Source: Odobenus rosmarus divergens
Taxonomy: Eukaryota > Chordata > Mammalia > Carnivora > Odobenidae
Length of the DNA: 64,000 bases
Assembly (NCBI RefSeq): GCF_000321225.1
Contig: NW_004450330.1
Span: forward strand, 1,947,636-2,011,635
Reading direction: 5' to 3'
Shown here: piece after piece, positions 22,946 to 34,950 of the stretch
Layout of the letters: each line of letters begins with the position of its first letter
Position numbering within the stretch: position 1 is the stretch's first letter
Program-made: the position numbers and the translations under genes
Notes under the pieces: model-generated
The model's input: only the letters and a program-made list of their open reading frames with translations
Databases searched by the model: none
What the model was told of the DNA's origin: nothing

Positions 22946-24095
22946 AGGTAGGACTGTTCTGTTTTGATTTATCTGTGTCTGAGTAACTGAATCCACACGC
23001 AGCCAGGGGACAGGATGGAGATGGGGAGAAGTTTTCTATCTTAATTTCATATATTTTAGTCTCAGATCTGTGAACAGTTTGAGGATTTTCTAGGCCATTT
23101 GATTATTTCTTCTGCAAATCATCAAGTGTTCATTAAATACCAGTTGCTGACACAGCAACATACATCCAGCTAGGACAAAACATAAATTCCAAAAGTCCAT
23201 GTGACCCAAAACATGGCAGTGAGTGTCTCTCTGGGGCAAGCTGGGGCTCCACAAGGACATGTGAGACATTGCACCAGAAGTCTGTAAAAACAGCCATCCC
23301 AAGCAGTCAGCTTTGCTCTCAATCGGTGTATATAGGCTTATAATTTCTTAAAAGTAAGGATATCCATTTCTTTTTTTCTCAGCTGTGTTTCATGATAGAA
23401 GACTGCAGATAGGTCACAGAAATTAAACCTAGCCGATTTCTTCACACTTTCAAAAAATGGAACAAAGCGCTTATGTCATTTTACAATGTTGTTTCAACTT
23501 TCCAGAAGTTGTCAACATGAGTTGATCCAGAACAAGATAAACATGATTGGAGATTCTTGAAGAAAAAGCATCCCTACCCCAAGCCACTGGTATGTGTCTG
23601 ACAACTAGGCTTAAGGATAACAGACATAAAAACCAGGGGAGCCCTTTGGTAGCTAGGGGCCTTTTTGTCATATAGCACCCATGTTTTCTTCTTAATGACA
23701 CAGGAGTGTAATTTTTTTTGAAAAGCTTTTATAGGCTGGAACTGATTTCTATGCAAAGCCCAAAGGAAAACTCTGAAATGACATTGTCAAGAAAATACTT
23801 TTGTAATCTGTAATTTCATCTGAGCAATCTGTAATGGATCAGGAACACAAAATTATACTGTTTTATTAGGAATGAAACAGAAAGCTCTTTCTTTCTGGGA
23901 TGAGAAGAATCACAGTAAGGTAATCAACACATTTAAAACAAAATAGATGCAAGTGCAAGCAGCCAATGTTCTCCTGAATGAGTAAGAGACAAGGGTTTAC
24001 ACAGTAGCATTAGGCTGCTACAAGCTGGAACGAAAATTGTTTTTAAACCCAATGTCTATAGTTTATAATCTAAAATAGCACTACAAGATTTTAAT
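22946..24095. other. Intronic stretch with no feature recognised
   Basis: No repeat family, exon or RNA gene is recognised. Confidence 0.45.
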
Positions 24096-25079
24096 GAAAA
24101 ATGAATCTTCACCCCTCTTCCCATCCCTGATTCCCCCTCCTCAGAGGCAACCAATTTTAACTCTTTCAATTATTTTGTCTGGCATCTACCTCCTTGCTTA
24201 ATAACATGCTTGTGCTGTTATTTCTTGATTTATCCTTTTTAAACATTATCTCTTTGCTTCCTCTTATTACCCGATTCCTCCATCAAAATTCTGGTTAAAT
24301 CAATAGTCAGGATTTCCTTTACTATTCCTACATTTTTTTTGTTTTTCCTAAGGTAAATAGTGCCTTGTTCTTTATGTTTCCTTAGTTTTCTATGTACCTA
24401 TTACAAAAACCTCTCTAAATAATGGCCAGGGATTAGTACCTTATCAGTTCCATTTTCTTCCTAGAGCCCTCCATCCACCTGTCCTCTCTCTGTCCAGTCT
24501 TGCCTGGCTGCTCTCAAGGCCTGCTACACAGCTAAGAGGCTGGGACTTGACTTCATTCAACTCAGGAAATCCCCATAGGGCTCCTATGTCTTTTTTCTTG
24601 CTTGCTTTATTCTCTCATTTTGCTGGAGCTCATCCTCTTACAGTTTTCATACAAAGGGTGGCTAGGGAGAAAAAGTTTAAGATCTTATATTTCTAAAAAC
24701 ACCTTTAGTCTGTACTCACATTTGTCCACCAGTTTGGTTGGGTATAGTCTCACTGTGTCTCTATCAAATAAATAAAATCTTTAAAAAAAAAATAGAACTG
24801 TAGCTTTAAAGTAATTTTCATCAGAATTTTTAGCCTTCTAGCTTCCAATAAGCTGATGTTATTCTTTCCCCTTTCTCTGTGATTTTCCGCTCCTCTAGAA
24901 GCTTGTAGGACTTTCTCATCTAAGTTGAACAAAAATGTGCCTTGGTGTTTATCTTTTTCCATTCACTGTGCTGAGTATTATCTCTTTGATTATTCCCTCC
25001 CCTTCATATTCTCTGTTCTCTTTCCCTAGAACTCTCATTAGTCAGATCGGGGCTTCCTGAATAGATCCTTGAATTTTCT

Positions 25080-25257
25080 TTTTTTAAGATTTTATTTATT
25101 TATTTGAGAGAGATCTTGAGAGGAAGAGCACTTGCATGCACACGCACACAAGCAGGGGGAGGGACACAGGGGGAGGGAGAGGGACAAGCAGACTCCGGAG
25201 CCCCACGTGGGGCTGATCAAAAGCCAGACACTTAACCGACTGAGCCACCCAGGTGCT
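25080..25257 (-). mobile_element. tRNA-derived carnivore SINE
   Basis: The plus strand reads 'aagattttatttatttattt' through 'cgactgagccacccaggtgc', an inverted SINE. It lies within the HAL1-like element and is sense to PCOLCE2. Confidence 0.93.
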
Positions 25258-25424
25258 CCCCCTCTAATTTTCTTATCTTTCCTCTATAATAGTTCATGTC
25301 TTCTTTTGTTCTACTTTCTGAGGTGTCTTCTTCAAGTTTATTTACAGTACTTTTATCAATTTTTTTCATTTCCACTATCAAGTTATTGTGTTTTTCTTAT
25401 CTTGTTTCTTTTTTTATTCCTTCA

Positions 25425-25925
25425 AATTTTAATTTAATTCTAGTTGGTTAACATACAGTGCAATATTGGTTTCAGAAGTAGAATTAAGTGATTCATCACT
25501 TACAACACCCAGTGCTCTTCCTAACAAGTGCTCTCTTTAATACCCATCCCCCATCTAGCCCATCCCCCACCCACCTTCCTCCATCACCCTCAGTTTGTTC
25601 TTCATAGTTAAGAGTCTCTCATGATTTGTTTCCCCCCCTTTTTTTTCCCCTCCGAAATGTTCATCTGTTTTGTTTCTTAAATTCCACATGAGTGAAATGA
25701 TATTTGTCTTTTCTCTGACTGACTTATTTCACTTAGAATAATACACTCTAGCTCCATCCACATGGTTGCAAATGGCAGGATTCCATTCTTTTTATGGCTG
25801 AGTAATACTCACATCTTCTTTAGTAATACACTGAGTAATACACCACATCTTCTTTATCTATTCATCAGCTAATGGACATTTGTGGTCTCTCCCTAGTTTG
25901 GCTATTAATAGTTGATAATGTGTTT
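25425..25925 (-). mobile_element. L1 3' fragment (antisense)
   Basis: Carnivore L1 3' UTR text is present: 'tagttggttaacatacagtg', 'gtgattcatcacttacaaca', 'tccatcaccctcagtttgtt' and 'ctagctccatccacatggtt'. It is a 5'-truncated insertion into the older HAL1-like LINE. It contains a small internal duplication at 25800-25856. Confidence 0.85.
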
Positions 25926-26887
25926 GTTTTTTGGCATTCTCTTTTATTTTACATGCCCTATACCTCTTCTGAGCTCTCTAAGGATAATATTTTGGAATTT
26001 TCTTCTGCCCTCTCTATTGTCTCTGTTTCCTTGTTTTTTGTTTTTTTTTTTCCTGTTTGGGGCTCCACCTCTACATGTAAGAGGCTTTCCTCAAATGTCC
26101 AGTAACCCTTGACTATTCATATTCAGAGCTGAGGTGAGGCTGACTGAAAGCTCTATGACAGGGCTTGCCACTGTAATGTGACTGGGGACAGGCCGGCTTT
26201 TTCCCTGGTCTCCTAATTGCCATTATTTGGAGGTCCTATCTCTAGGGCTGTTGGTTTTCTCTAAAATCCTTCAGTACCTTGCCCGAAGGTTAAAACCTTG
26301 CTGCAGTTTTCTTGGGAGGAGCAGAAAGAGAAGAGGTTGGGAGGGCCTCACGTTCAGGATGTAGACTCAATTTCATTACCTGTTTTCAGTGCCACACCTC
26401 GGCCCAGCCCCATCTGCTGGCTTTACAGTTCCCAAGTCCGTAGCCCCTCTGGTTCCCCGAGAACAAGCCCAGCCATGATGGGAAGGGAGACGGCCCCCTT
26501 GCTGCCTGGAGTGGAGGAGGGAACCTGGAAGGCTAATTGCTCTTAAAAGGTTTCTAATCATAACTCCAACCCCACCTGCTCTGCTGCCTTCTAGGAAATC
26601 TGGTGCCTCCAATTTCTGAGCCTTGCAGGGATTCTGGGGTAAGAATGAGCCTGCTTCTCATTGGTACAGCCCCTCCCCCTGGCAGACACACTGCTTTTCG
26701 TTCTCTCTCCTTTGCTAACTCAGTTACCACTGACCATCTGCTTTCTTACCTTCTGAAATTTTGTTGGTATCGCTCATCTACTGTTAATTCCATTCCAGCT
26801 CCCTTTGTCTTTGTGGGTTTAAACTTTTTCATTTCCTTACTGTAATTTTTGTGGGATTCTGAGAAAGGGCAGAAATAAACACATGTG

Positions 26888-27078
26888 GGGCACCTGGGTG
26901 GCTCAGTCAAGTGTCTGCCTTCGGCTAGGGGCATGGTCCTGGGGTCCTGGGATCGAGCCCCACATCGGGCTCCCTGCTCAGTGGGAAGCCTGCTTCTCCC
27001 TCTCCCACTCCCCCTGCTTGTGTTCCCTCTCTTGCTGTCTCTGTCAAATAAATAAATAAAATCTTTAAAGAAAAAAAA
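26888..27078 (+). mobile_element. tRNA-derived carnivore SINE
   Basis: This is a full SINE with GCACCTGGGTGGCTCAG head and 'aaataaataaataaaatctt' tail. The flanks GAAATAAACACATGTG (26872-26887) and GAAAGAAACACGTGTG (27079-27094) agree at 14 of 16 positions, consistent with an aged target-site duplication. It is antisense to the gene. Confidence 0.95.
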
Positions 27079-27166
27079 GAAAGAAACACGTGTGTTTAAC
27101 CCACCATGCTTAACCAGAAGTCACTAAAGTGATTTTTATTAAGAAGTATTAAGAATGATATACCAT

Positions 27167-27366
27167 GGGACACCTGGGTGGCTCAGTCGGTTCGGCATCA
27201 GCCCTCAGCTCAGGTCATGGTCCCGGGGTCCTGGGATGGAGTCCCACATCGGGCTCCCGAGCAGGGAGCCTGTTTCTCCCTCTCCCACTCCCTGTCGCTC
27301 CCTCTGCCTGTGCTTTCCCTCGCTCTCTCTCCCGCTGTCAAATAAATTAATAAAATGTTTAAAAAA
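27167..27366 (+). mobile_element. tRNA-derived carnivore SINE
   Basis: The head is GGACACCTGGGTGGCTCAGTC and the tail 'caaataaattaataaaatgt'. It lies about 90 bp downstream of another SINE in the same direction. A short possible target-site duplication is 'aatgata' / 'aatgatg'. Confidence 0.93.
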
Positions 27367-27539
27367 ATGATGTAAGACTATATTCTTAGGTTATTTACAA
27401 GAGTATATAAGGTATAACATTATAAAATTATATATAAGAGTATATTTAAAAAATAAAAGCCAGATTCTATTAAGCATCTGTAAACACCAACAATTATGCC
27501 AGATGCCAGAGGATACAAAAGAACTGCAAGACACCTATA

Positions 27540-27880
27540 TTACCATTTTTAATGACTTTATGCTATTCTAATGTACACCTGTACCATAATTTATAGGAAC
27601 AATCACATCTTTTTCTACATTTAGTATGTTTCTAACTTTTCATTAATATAAATAATGCTGCTATGAACACAATTATATAAACCGTCCTCTGTTTAAGGGA
27701 ATATTTCTGTGGAATAAATTCCTAGAAATGGATTTGCTAAGTCAAGGAATATAGGCATTTTAGATATAACAGCGTACTCCCAAGAAAAGCTGAATTAATT
27801 CACATTGCCATTTTTCACATCCTCAACTGCACGGTGTCAATAGTGATTAATCAGGTAGGTAAAAAAAATGAGATCTTACT
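27540..27880 (-). repeat. Old L1M 3' fragment (antisense)
   Basis: 'aataatgctgctatgaacac', 'aaattcctagaaatggattt' and 'attcacattgccatttttca' are typical antisense L1M 3' phrases. The copy is strongly diverged. Confidence 0.65.
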
Positions 27881-27889
27881 GTTTTAATT

Positions 27890-29150
27890 TCACAGTTGGC
27901 ATTTGCAAGGGGAAGTTGGGTTCACTTAAGTGCTGGAGATGGGACGAGTGGTAGCCGGTAAGAGAAGCCTCATCGACACCGACCTCAAGGTTTCAAGCCC
28001 CACAGGTACCACCCACACTAGCGAGGCAGTGAGGAGAGAGAGGTTTCATGTTGTTTTATTTTAGAGAAAGGTACTGTGAAAGGACATAGGGTGTAATAAG
28101 TTTGGTTTTGAATAGGTCAAGTTTAAGATATTAGAGGTATGTATTTCAGTATCAAAAGGCAGTTAGAATGATGGTTTGAGGAAGGAAGAGTTTAAAAGGT
28201 GTAGGTCTGTCAGCAAAGAGGACACGGAAAAACTTTTACAAGAGAAAACAGTCTGAGGCCACAGAAGACTCTTACCGTAGCCAGATGTCTCACAAATGTG
28301 GAGCCACAAGAGAGAAATAGGATGTGTGAAGGGCTCAGAGATGCCAGAAGCCACAACCCAAAGGGCCCAGCTGCAGATGGTGGTTAGGAGCATAAACAAA
28401 GGAGGCACCTTCCTTATTTCTACCTCTCCAGTCTCAAACCTACCAACAACCTAGTGAACTTTGTTTACAAATTCTCCTCCACTCAGACCACCCCAAGAAA
28501 AGCATTTAAAAAAAAAAGTAAATGAAATGAAAAAACAAAAGTGGATAAACTAACATGCTATTTAAGAAAAACCTCTGGATTCCCAGAGGAGAGTTTAGTC
28601 AGCAAGAGAAAAGACAGTGAGTCATTTTGCTCGGATGGTGTGACATTTAAATTAAATGTTCTGTGACAACACCACATTTAGGACAAATCATAAAAAAGAA
28701 GGTACTAGTGGGTAGGAACCAGTAAATCGGAGAGGCTCAGAATGAACTCACTAGTACAGAATGCATGTTACTGGCACAGATGGCTTGAAAAGTTTCAGCG
28801 AGGTAGAGGTAATTATGTTCAAACGTGCCTGGCACTTCCTCCGTGGTCCATGAAGGTCCTGTCTGTCCTCGTTTCTTCAACTGCAAATCTTGGGGTTGCT
28901 CATAAAATAAGAAAATCCAAGTTTCACCAAGCCCCCTTTCCTCAAAGCGCTCAGCTGCCTGGAATGATGGCTCATGTTGAAGGGGGGCATTATCTTGTGG
29001 TTTTACAATTCAAGGAGATGATTCTTAAAACTGAGAGTCCTATAATGCTAACACAGCCATTCTGCTGTTCTCATCCCCCACTTGGCCACATGTCTCAGGT
29101 AGGGTCTTGGTGTTTCCTTAAAATCCCAGACCCCATTCAGAACAGAATTT
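27890..29150. other. Intronic stretch with no feature recognised
   Basis: No repeat family is recognised. The longest open frame (28742-29161, plus strand) has no conserved motif and ends near repeat sequence, so I do not call it a gene. Confidence 0.45.
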
Positions 29151-29169
29151 TTCAATCCTAAAACACTTA

Positions 29170-29359
29170 AAAACAAAACAAAAAAAACACCTTTCAGGGC
29201 GCCTGGGTGGCTCAGTTGGTTAAGTATCTGACTCAATTTCAGCTCAGGTCATGATCTCGGGGCCATGGAATCAAGCCCCACATAGGGCTCAGCACTCAGC
29301 GTGGAGTCTGCTTGAGATTCTCTCTCTCCCTCTGCCCCTCCCCCTACTCCTGCTCCCTA

Positions 29360-29390
<31 letters not shown>

Positions 29391-30242
29391 ATATCTTAAC
29401 AAAAACCCTTCATCATGGTAACATTTACAGACCATACAACATACTAATTTTAAACATACATTTTGATGATTTTTAGTAAATTTTTAGAGTTGGGCAAGCA
29501 TCATCACAATCCAATTTTCAAACACTTCCATCACTTCAAAAAGATCCCTCAGGTCCATTCACAGTCAGTCCTCATTCCCACCCCCAGCCTCAGACAACCA
29601 CAAATCAGACTTTCTGTCTGTACAGATTCCTTTTTCTGGACATTTCTATAAATGGAATCATATCATCTGTGGTCTTTTGCATCTGGCTTCTTTCATTTAG
29701 CATAGGGTCTTCAAGTTCATCCAAATTGTAGTGCTAATTAGTGCTTCATTCCTTTGTACGGATAATTAGTATTTCATTATATGGATATACCACTATTATT
29801 TATCCATTTATCAGTTGATGGATATTTGAGAAGTATGTACTTTCTGGCTATTATTAATGATGCTTTTGTGAACACCTTTGTGCAGACTTTTACGTGGATG
29901 CATGTTTTCATTCTTTTTGCACCTAAGACTGCAACTGCTGGTGATATGGTAAATGTTTAACTTTAAAAGAGTCTGTTTTCCTAACTGGCTACACTAGTTT
30001 ACACTCCTACCATTAGTGTACAAGAGTTATAATTTCCCCACATCCTCAACAACCCTTGTTACTATGTTATTGTTGCTGTTGTTGTTGTTTTATGGTCATC
30101 CTAGTGGAGGTGAAGCAGTATCTCATTGTGCTTCGGGTTGCATTTCCCTAATGACTGAACATCTCTTCATATGCTTATTGGCCACTCGTATATCTTCTTT
30201 GGTGAAATGTCTGTTCAAACCTTTTGGCTGTTTTTTAAATCA
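29170..30242 (-). repeat. Old L1M fragment (antisense) with flanking direct repeat
   Basis: Antisense L1M text runs from 'catactaattttaaacatac' through 'cataaatggaatcatatcat'-like sequence, 'cttctttcatttagcatagg' and 'cctctagtggaggtgaagcag'-like sequence to 'aaatgtctgttcaaacctttt'. CAATCCTAAAACACTT flanks it at about 29153-29168 and 30243-30258, suggesting a target-site duplication. The expected poly(T) at the left edge is missing and replaced by an A-rich run, so the left boundary is not fully explained. Confidence 0.65.
29197..29400 (+). mobile_element. tRNA-derived carnivore SINE
   Basis: The element runs from GGGCGCCTGGGTGGCTCAG to an unusually long AAAT microsatellite tail (about 29360-29392). 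The flanks 'aaaaacacctttca' and 'aaaaacccttca' look like the target-site duplication. It is nested in the left end of the old L1M insertion. Confidence 0.95.
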
Positions 30243-30662
30243 TCAATCCTAAAACACTTTTAAAGTACAAAGAAAAGCATCAAAACTTAACTCGAAATAA
30301 AAATAAGCATCTAAGTCACACTGCAAAATCTGGTTTCATATATCCATTTTAAGCCAAAAGGGAGAGGCAAGGCCCCTCTAACAAGCTTGTTTGATGAAGT
30401 TACTCTACACAAAATAACAGTGAGGTGACAACTGCCCCTCTTAAAGAATCCATTGGTTAGGAACATGGGCTTACCACTTTAATTTCTCCACAGCAACAGT
30501 TCTACAAAGTATAAAAAGAAACAATACCTGGTTAAGGATGGGAGGCCTCTCCCTACTTTGCAGAGGACAGTATGAAAGAGCACTAGTTAAAACATACAGG
30601 GAAGTTTTAGAAATAACTACAAAAAAGATATTATGTAATTAGCATGTTAACTCATGATATAG

Positions 30663-30982
30663 AGTTCAACGTGGGGGGTGGAGATGCCAACTCCCCATGC
30701 AGTTGAAAATCCACAAATAACTTTTAACTCCCTGAAACTTAACTACTAATGGCCCTACTACTGAATGAAAGCCTTACCAAAAACATAAAAAGTCGATTAA
30801 CACATATTTTGCATGTTACATGTATTATTTACCATTCTCTTACAATAAAGCTAGAGAAAAGAAAGTGCTAAGAAAATCATAAGGAAAATACATTTCCAGT
30901 ACTGTACTGTATTTATCCAAAAAAATCCACTTATAAATGGACCCATGCAATTCAAACTTGCATTGTTCAAGGGTCAACAATA
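30663..30982. mobile_element. Tigger-related DNA transposon fragment
   Basis: 'ccccatgcagttgaaaatcc', 'aacttttaactccctgaaac', 'gtcgattaacacatattttg' and 'cattgttcaagggtcaac' are the signature text of a Tigger-group MITE. Both ends ('gttcaacgtgggg' and the final 'ttcaagggtcaac') are present, so it may be complete at about 320 bp. Confidence 0.75.
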
Positions 30983-31129
30983 ATATTAGCAAAATGAAAC
31001 TGACGTATGGACAGCTTAGAATAATCTGTGTGACTGGGAAGAATGAAAATGTGGATATGTTGAGATTGCTTAATCTAAGGCTCATTCTTCTCTTTTTTAA
31101 AAATGTGGTTCACTTAATTTGGTTGTTAT

Positions 31130-32474
31130 CACCATAATATGATGTTCAAAAGACTTCTGTGAGCAATGGCAAAACAGTCAAGAAAGGCAAATAGATCAAT
31201 GGTGTAGAATAGATAGTTCAGAAATAGAGCCACACTGATATGGTCAATCAATTTTTGGCAAAGGTGGCAAAGCCCTTCAATGGGTAAAAGGACAGTCTTT
31301 TCAACAAAGGATGTTGCAAAACCTGGACATCCACACAGAAAAATATGAATCTTGACTCCCACCTCACACCATACACTAATTCATTTGAGATGGATCACAG
31401 ACATAAATGTAAATGCTAAACCTATGAAACTTCTAGAAGAAAATATAGAATACTTTATAATCCTGGACAGCAAGAAAGCACTAATTGCAAGAGTAAAAAC
31501 TGATCAATTGGACTTCACAAATTTTTTAAATTTCTGCTCATCGAAAGATACTGTTAACAAAATAAATAGATAAACCACATATGGGAAGAAAATATTTGCA
31601 ATACATTTATCTGACAAGGAACTTATACTCGGAATAAACAACTCCTACAGTTTAATGATAAAAGACAAATAATCCAATAAAAAACATAGGCAAAAGACTT
31701 GAACAGACACGTCACAAAGACAGACCAATATGTACAGAGCAAGTGGTCAATCCCAGTAGCCACTAGGGAAATGCAAACTAGAATCACCGTAAGACATTAA
31801 CCCGCTAGAATAGCTAAAATTGGGAAAGACTGATGATACCAAATGCCAGAATGTAAAGCAAACCCAACTTTCTACCGCTGCTGGTGGGAGAGTAAAATGG
31901 TCATCACTTTGGAAATTGATCTGGTAGTTTCTTATAAAGTTAAACATATACCAATCCCATGACTCAGCAATTCCACTCCCAGGTATGCATCCAGAAGAAA
32001 AGAAAACATATATGCATAAAAAGCCTTGCACAAGAAGGTTCATAGCAGCTTTATTCATAGTAGCCCAAATCTGAAAAAAGCACAAATGTCCATCAACAGG
32101 AGAATGGATAAACAAATTGTGGTGTATTCATATAATAAAATAGTCATTAGCAATAAAAGGAACAAACTACTAACACAACAATATGGATAAATCAAAAAAC
32201 ATTATACTGAGCAAACTATGAAGGAAAAAAGAGTACATTCCATCTTATTCCATTTTTATGAAGTTCCAGAATAGGAAAAACTAATCGATGCTACTTGCCT
32301 TTTGGAGGGATGGGAAATTGGCTGGAAAGGAGTCAGAGGGAAGGTTCTGGGTGCTGAAAATGTTTATTTTGATACAGGTGTCATTTAGACAGGTGTTTGA
32401 ATTTGTCAAATACATTGAATTGCAAATTTAAGGTTCGTGCATTATATGTAAAGTACACCTAAAAAAAAAAAAAA
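31130..32474 (+). repeat. Old L1M LINE 3' part (sense)
   Basis: Sense L1 ORF2 C-terminal and 3' UTR text reads continuously: 'catcgaaagatactgttaac', 'caaaagacttgaacagacac', 'gggaaatgcaaactagaatc', 'attgatctggtagtttctta', 'atgtccatcaacaggagaat' and the terminal 'aaagtacacctaaaaaaaaa'. The poly(A) end is preserved. Frames are broken by many changes. It is antisense to PCOLCE2. Confidence 0.88.
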
Positions 32475-33160
32475 CCCAAACTAAAACAAGCAGAAACACA
32501 GAGTGCCGCGCAGGTGGTGTAAACACGTATCTCAATTTACTACATTTGGAACAGTGCTTGCCACTTATTTAATGCTCAGTAAATGCTGGCTAAAATTACA
32601 AGTATTATCAATCACAACAAAGCTACTAGCTAAGTGCCATCCACATCATCATGCAAACTTGAAACTTGCTATTTGGGAAAAGTCTGAAATTGATATGAAT
32701 CTGCATAACAAGTTACTAAGAAATCCAGTCATCCTCCATCACCCTGTGACCTATCATAAAAATCCTGCAAGTTTTTACATGCCACATCCAATTTATCCCA
32801 TCTTGTTAATATCAACTATATCCTTAATTAGAAATAACAGCCACTCCATATACAAATAAATGTAGAAAATATCAGTGGGTAATTTGATAGTTTCCCAAAG
32901 GAGCTAAAGCTGGATTGTCATGGAGGGTTGTGACTTGTGGTTCTTGGTCTCTGCTCAGAAAACTACCTGACGTAGGTGAGAAAACTGAATTAGAACATTG
33001 ATGAAAACTTGTGACTGGTATGAAAACTTGTCACTGGTAAAACTCAGAAAGCAATGGCTTGTAAACTCTTGACAAATGCATCTAAGTTCCTTGAAAGTGG
33101 GACCAGGACCACAAGGGAACAATGATAATTCTTTTTTTCCCAGAAAGGCGATCCAATTTT
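32475..33160. other. Intronic stretch with no feature recognised
   Basis: No repeat family is recognised. A 20-bp tandem duplication of 'atgaaaacttgtgactggt' type lies at about 33000-33040. Confidence 0.5.
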
Positions 33161-33290
33161 TTTCAATAAATTAATCAAATATCTATCAAGTACCTACTAT
33201 GTGTCAGGTCATGTGCTGGGCTCTAAGGAGAGGACAAAGATAACTGTGGCATCTGCTCTTAAGGAAAGCATTGTTTAGAAGAGTGTTTCT
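33160..33290 (-). repeat. L2 LINE 3' remnant (antisense)
   Basis: 'tcaagtacctactatgtgtc' followed by 'aggtcatgtgctgggctcta' is the antisense L2 3' signature. Confidence 0.65.
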
Positions 33291-33381
33291 CCAACTTTTG
33301 CCCTCCGTGGACCATTTAATGGATATTGGGAATATACATAGTTTGTCAATTTAAGGTCTGTTTCTAAAAGCCTAAAATTAA

Positions 33382-33564
33382 GGGGCAGTTGGGTGGCTCA
33401 GTAGGTTAAGTATCTGCCTTCAGCGCAGGTCATGATCCCAGGGGTTGGGCTCCCTGCTCGGTGGGGAGTCGGTTTCTCCCTCTGCCTCTGCCCCTCCCCC
33501 CACTTGTGCTCTCCCTCTTGCTCTCTCTCGCTCTCTCTCAAATAAATAAGTAAATCTTTAAAAA
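33382..33564 (+). mobile_element. tRNA-derived carnivore SINE with perfect target-site duplication
   Basis: The SINE body is slightly shortened in the 'aggtcatgatcccagg' region but has its head and AAATAAATAAGTAAATCTTT tail. AAAAGCCTAAAATTAA occurs at 33366-33381 and 33565-33580 without mismatch. It is antisense to the gene. Confidence 0.97.
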
Positions 33565-33580
33565 AAAAGCCTAAAATTAA

Positions 33581-34555
33581 TTTACTATCTTACAATTAAT
33601 ACTATTTTCACATAAACAAGAGAGATGATCGTAAAGTATGCCAATACATTTGGTACTAGTCTCCAAGGCAGTCAGTTTGATTTTTTAGTCTTATCACTAG
33701 AAGTCAGAAAAGCCTAACTAAGAATAACAGGATGTCAAGAATGGCAGCAAGTATTTGCTGGCTTTGTCACATAGTTCTGGGTACTCAAATCAAATTAGGA
33801 CCCAGAATAATGAGGTGATTTCTCATTATAAACTGCAGCATTCTGTAAAATGTCAGGTTGATGGACATATCACACTCAAGACCTAGAAAGCTAACTGTTT
33901 CAATCTGGGCAATAGCAGTGAATGGATTCCTGATTCTGTGTTTGATAACATTTAGCTCTAGAAAGTATTTTTCATGTTCTGCTCCAACATTTAGGTGTGG
34001 CTTGAAAATATGCCCAATAATAAGTTATTGATTGACTTTTCTAAAAAGTGAAGAAAAACATCCAGTGTTGGGAGTATGCCAACGTCTCAAGCAACCAAAC
34101 CCTTTGTAAAACGGTTCAATCTCAAAAGATTCCAATACCTTACTTTCAATGTAAAATAGTGACATTCTGGCTCTGAGTAATAGTTTAGGCTAGCAAGAAA
34201 CAAGATTTACTACTCTAATACACCAGAGCAGGTGTATTTGAAATAGAAGAAATGCCTTTACTGGCATTATCAGTGAAGTGAAACACTGTTTTACTATCTA
34301 CCATTTTTCATTTCAAAAAGCACCTTTATCTTCAGCTGCCACCACGTCTAAACATAGTCATGTCTGCACCCAGTTTCGTGAACCTCAAGCTTTAAAGACA
34401 GGGGCTCAGCCGCTGCCATCTGATCATGTTTCTACTTTTTGTTACTTCCTAAAGCACTGATTCAAGAATAGGGAGCAAACTGTTACCTGCCACCTGGTCT
34501 CTCTGCTGGATACGTAGTATTTGGAATGGCACTTTGCTGTGAGATCTGATGTACA
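33581..34555. other. Intronic stretch with no feature recognised
   Basis: No repeat family or exon is recognised. Confidence 0.45.
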
Positions 34556-34559
34556 CCTC

Positions 34560-34950
34560 CGATTAACATGTCAAAATAACATCTGACCTCCCCCACTGAA
34601 TCTGCTTTACGCTGGCCTCCCTGTCACGGCTGATGGATTGTACCTCCATCCTTCTGGTTTACACAGGCCGGTAACTTGTGAAGCCATCCTTGGTTCCTCT
34701 TTTTCTTCCACCTCACACTTTGTCCATCAGCCTTCTTGGCTCTATTTTCAGTATCTGGAAACTGACTAGCCCTCACCACCTCCATGGCTCCCATGCTGGT
34801 TCAAGCCACCATCCTCCCTCATCTAAATTACAGCAACAGCCTCCTAATTAGTCTCACTACTGTCACTCCTGCACCCCAATCTCTGTTCTCAACACAGCAT
34901 CCGGGAAGACCCTTGTCACTCCCCTGCTCCAAACCTGCAGTGGTTCTGTG
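34560..34950 (+). repeat. L2 LINE fragment
   Basis: 'gaagccatccttggttcctc', 'cttcttggctctattttcag', 'attacagcaacagcctccta' and 'ctcccctgctccaaacctgc' read in L2 order. L2-like text appears to resume at about 35413 ('ccagtggcttctatttgcct'), so a later repeat is inserted in it. Confidence 0.7.

Larger units (their letters stand above)
24100..27122 (-). repeat. HAL1-like old LINE, split by younger insertions
   Basis: Scattered but ordered antisense text suggests one old HAL1/L1-type element: 'ctagaactctcattagtcag', 'ctcccttactg'-like middle sequence, 'gttttcttgggaggagcaga', 'ggttccccgagaacaagccc', 'gctgccttctaggaaatctg' and the right end 'aacccaccatgcttaaccag', which resembles the inverted 5' start of such elements. 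It is interrupted by a SINE (25080), an L1 3' fragment (25425) and a SINE (26888). The name is from memory and should be confirmed. Confidence 0.55.

Noticed and set aside
28742..29161. 139-codon plus-strand frame as a gene
   Set aside because: No recognisable domain, no splice or promoter context, and it sits in a large intron of a minus-strand gene.
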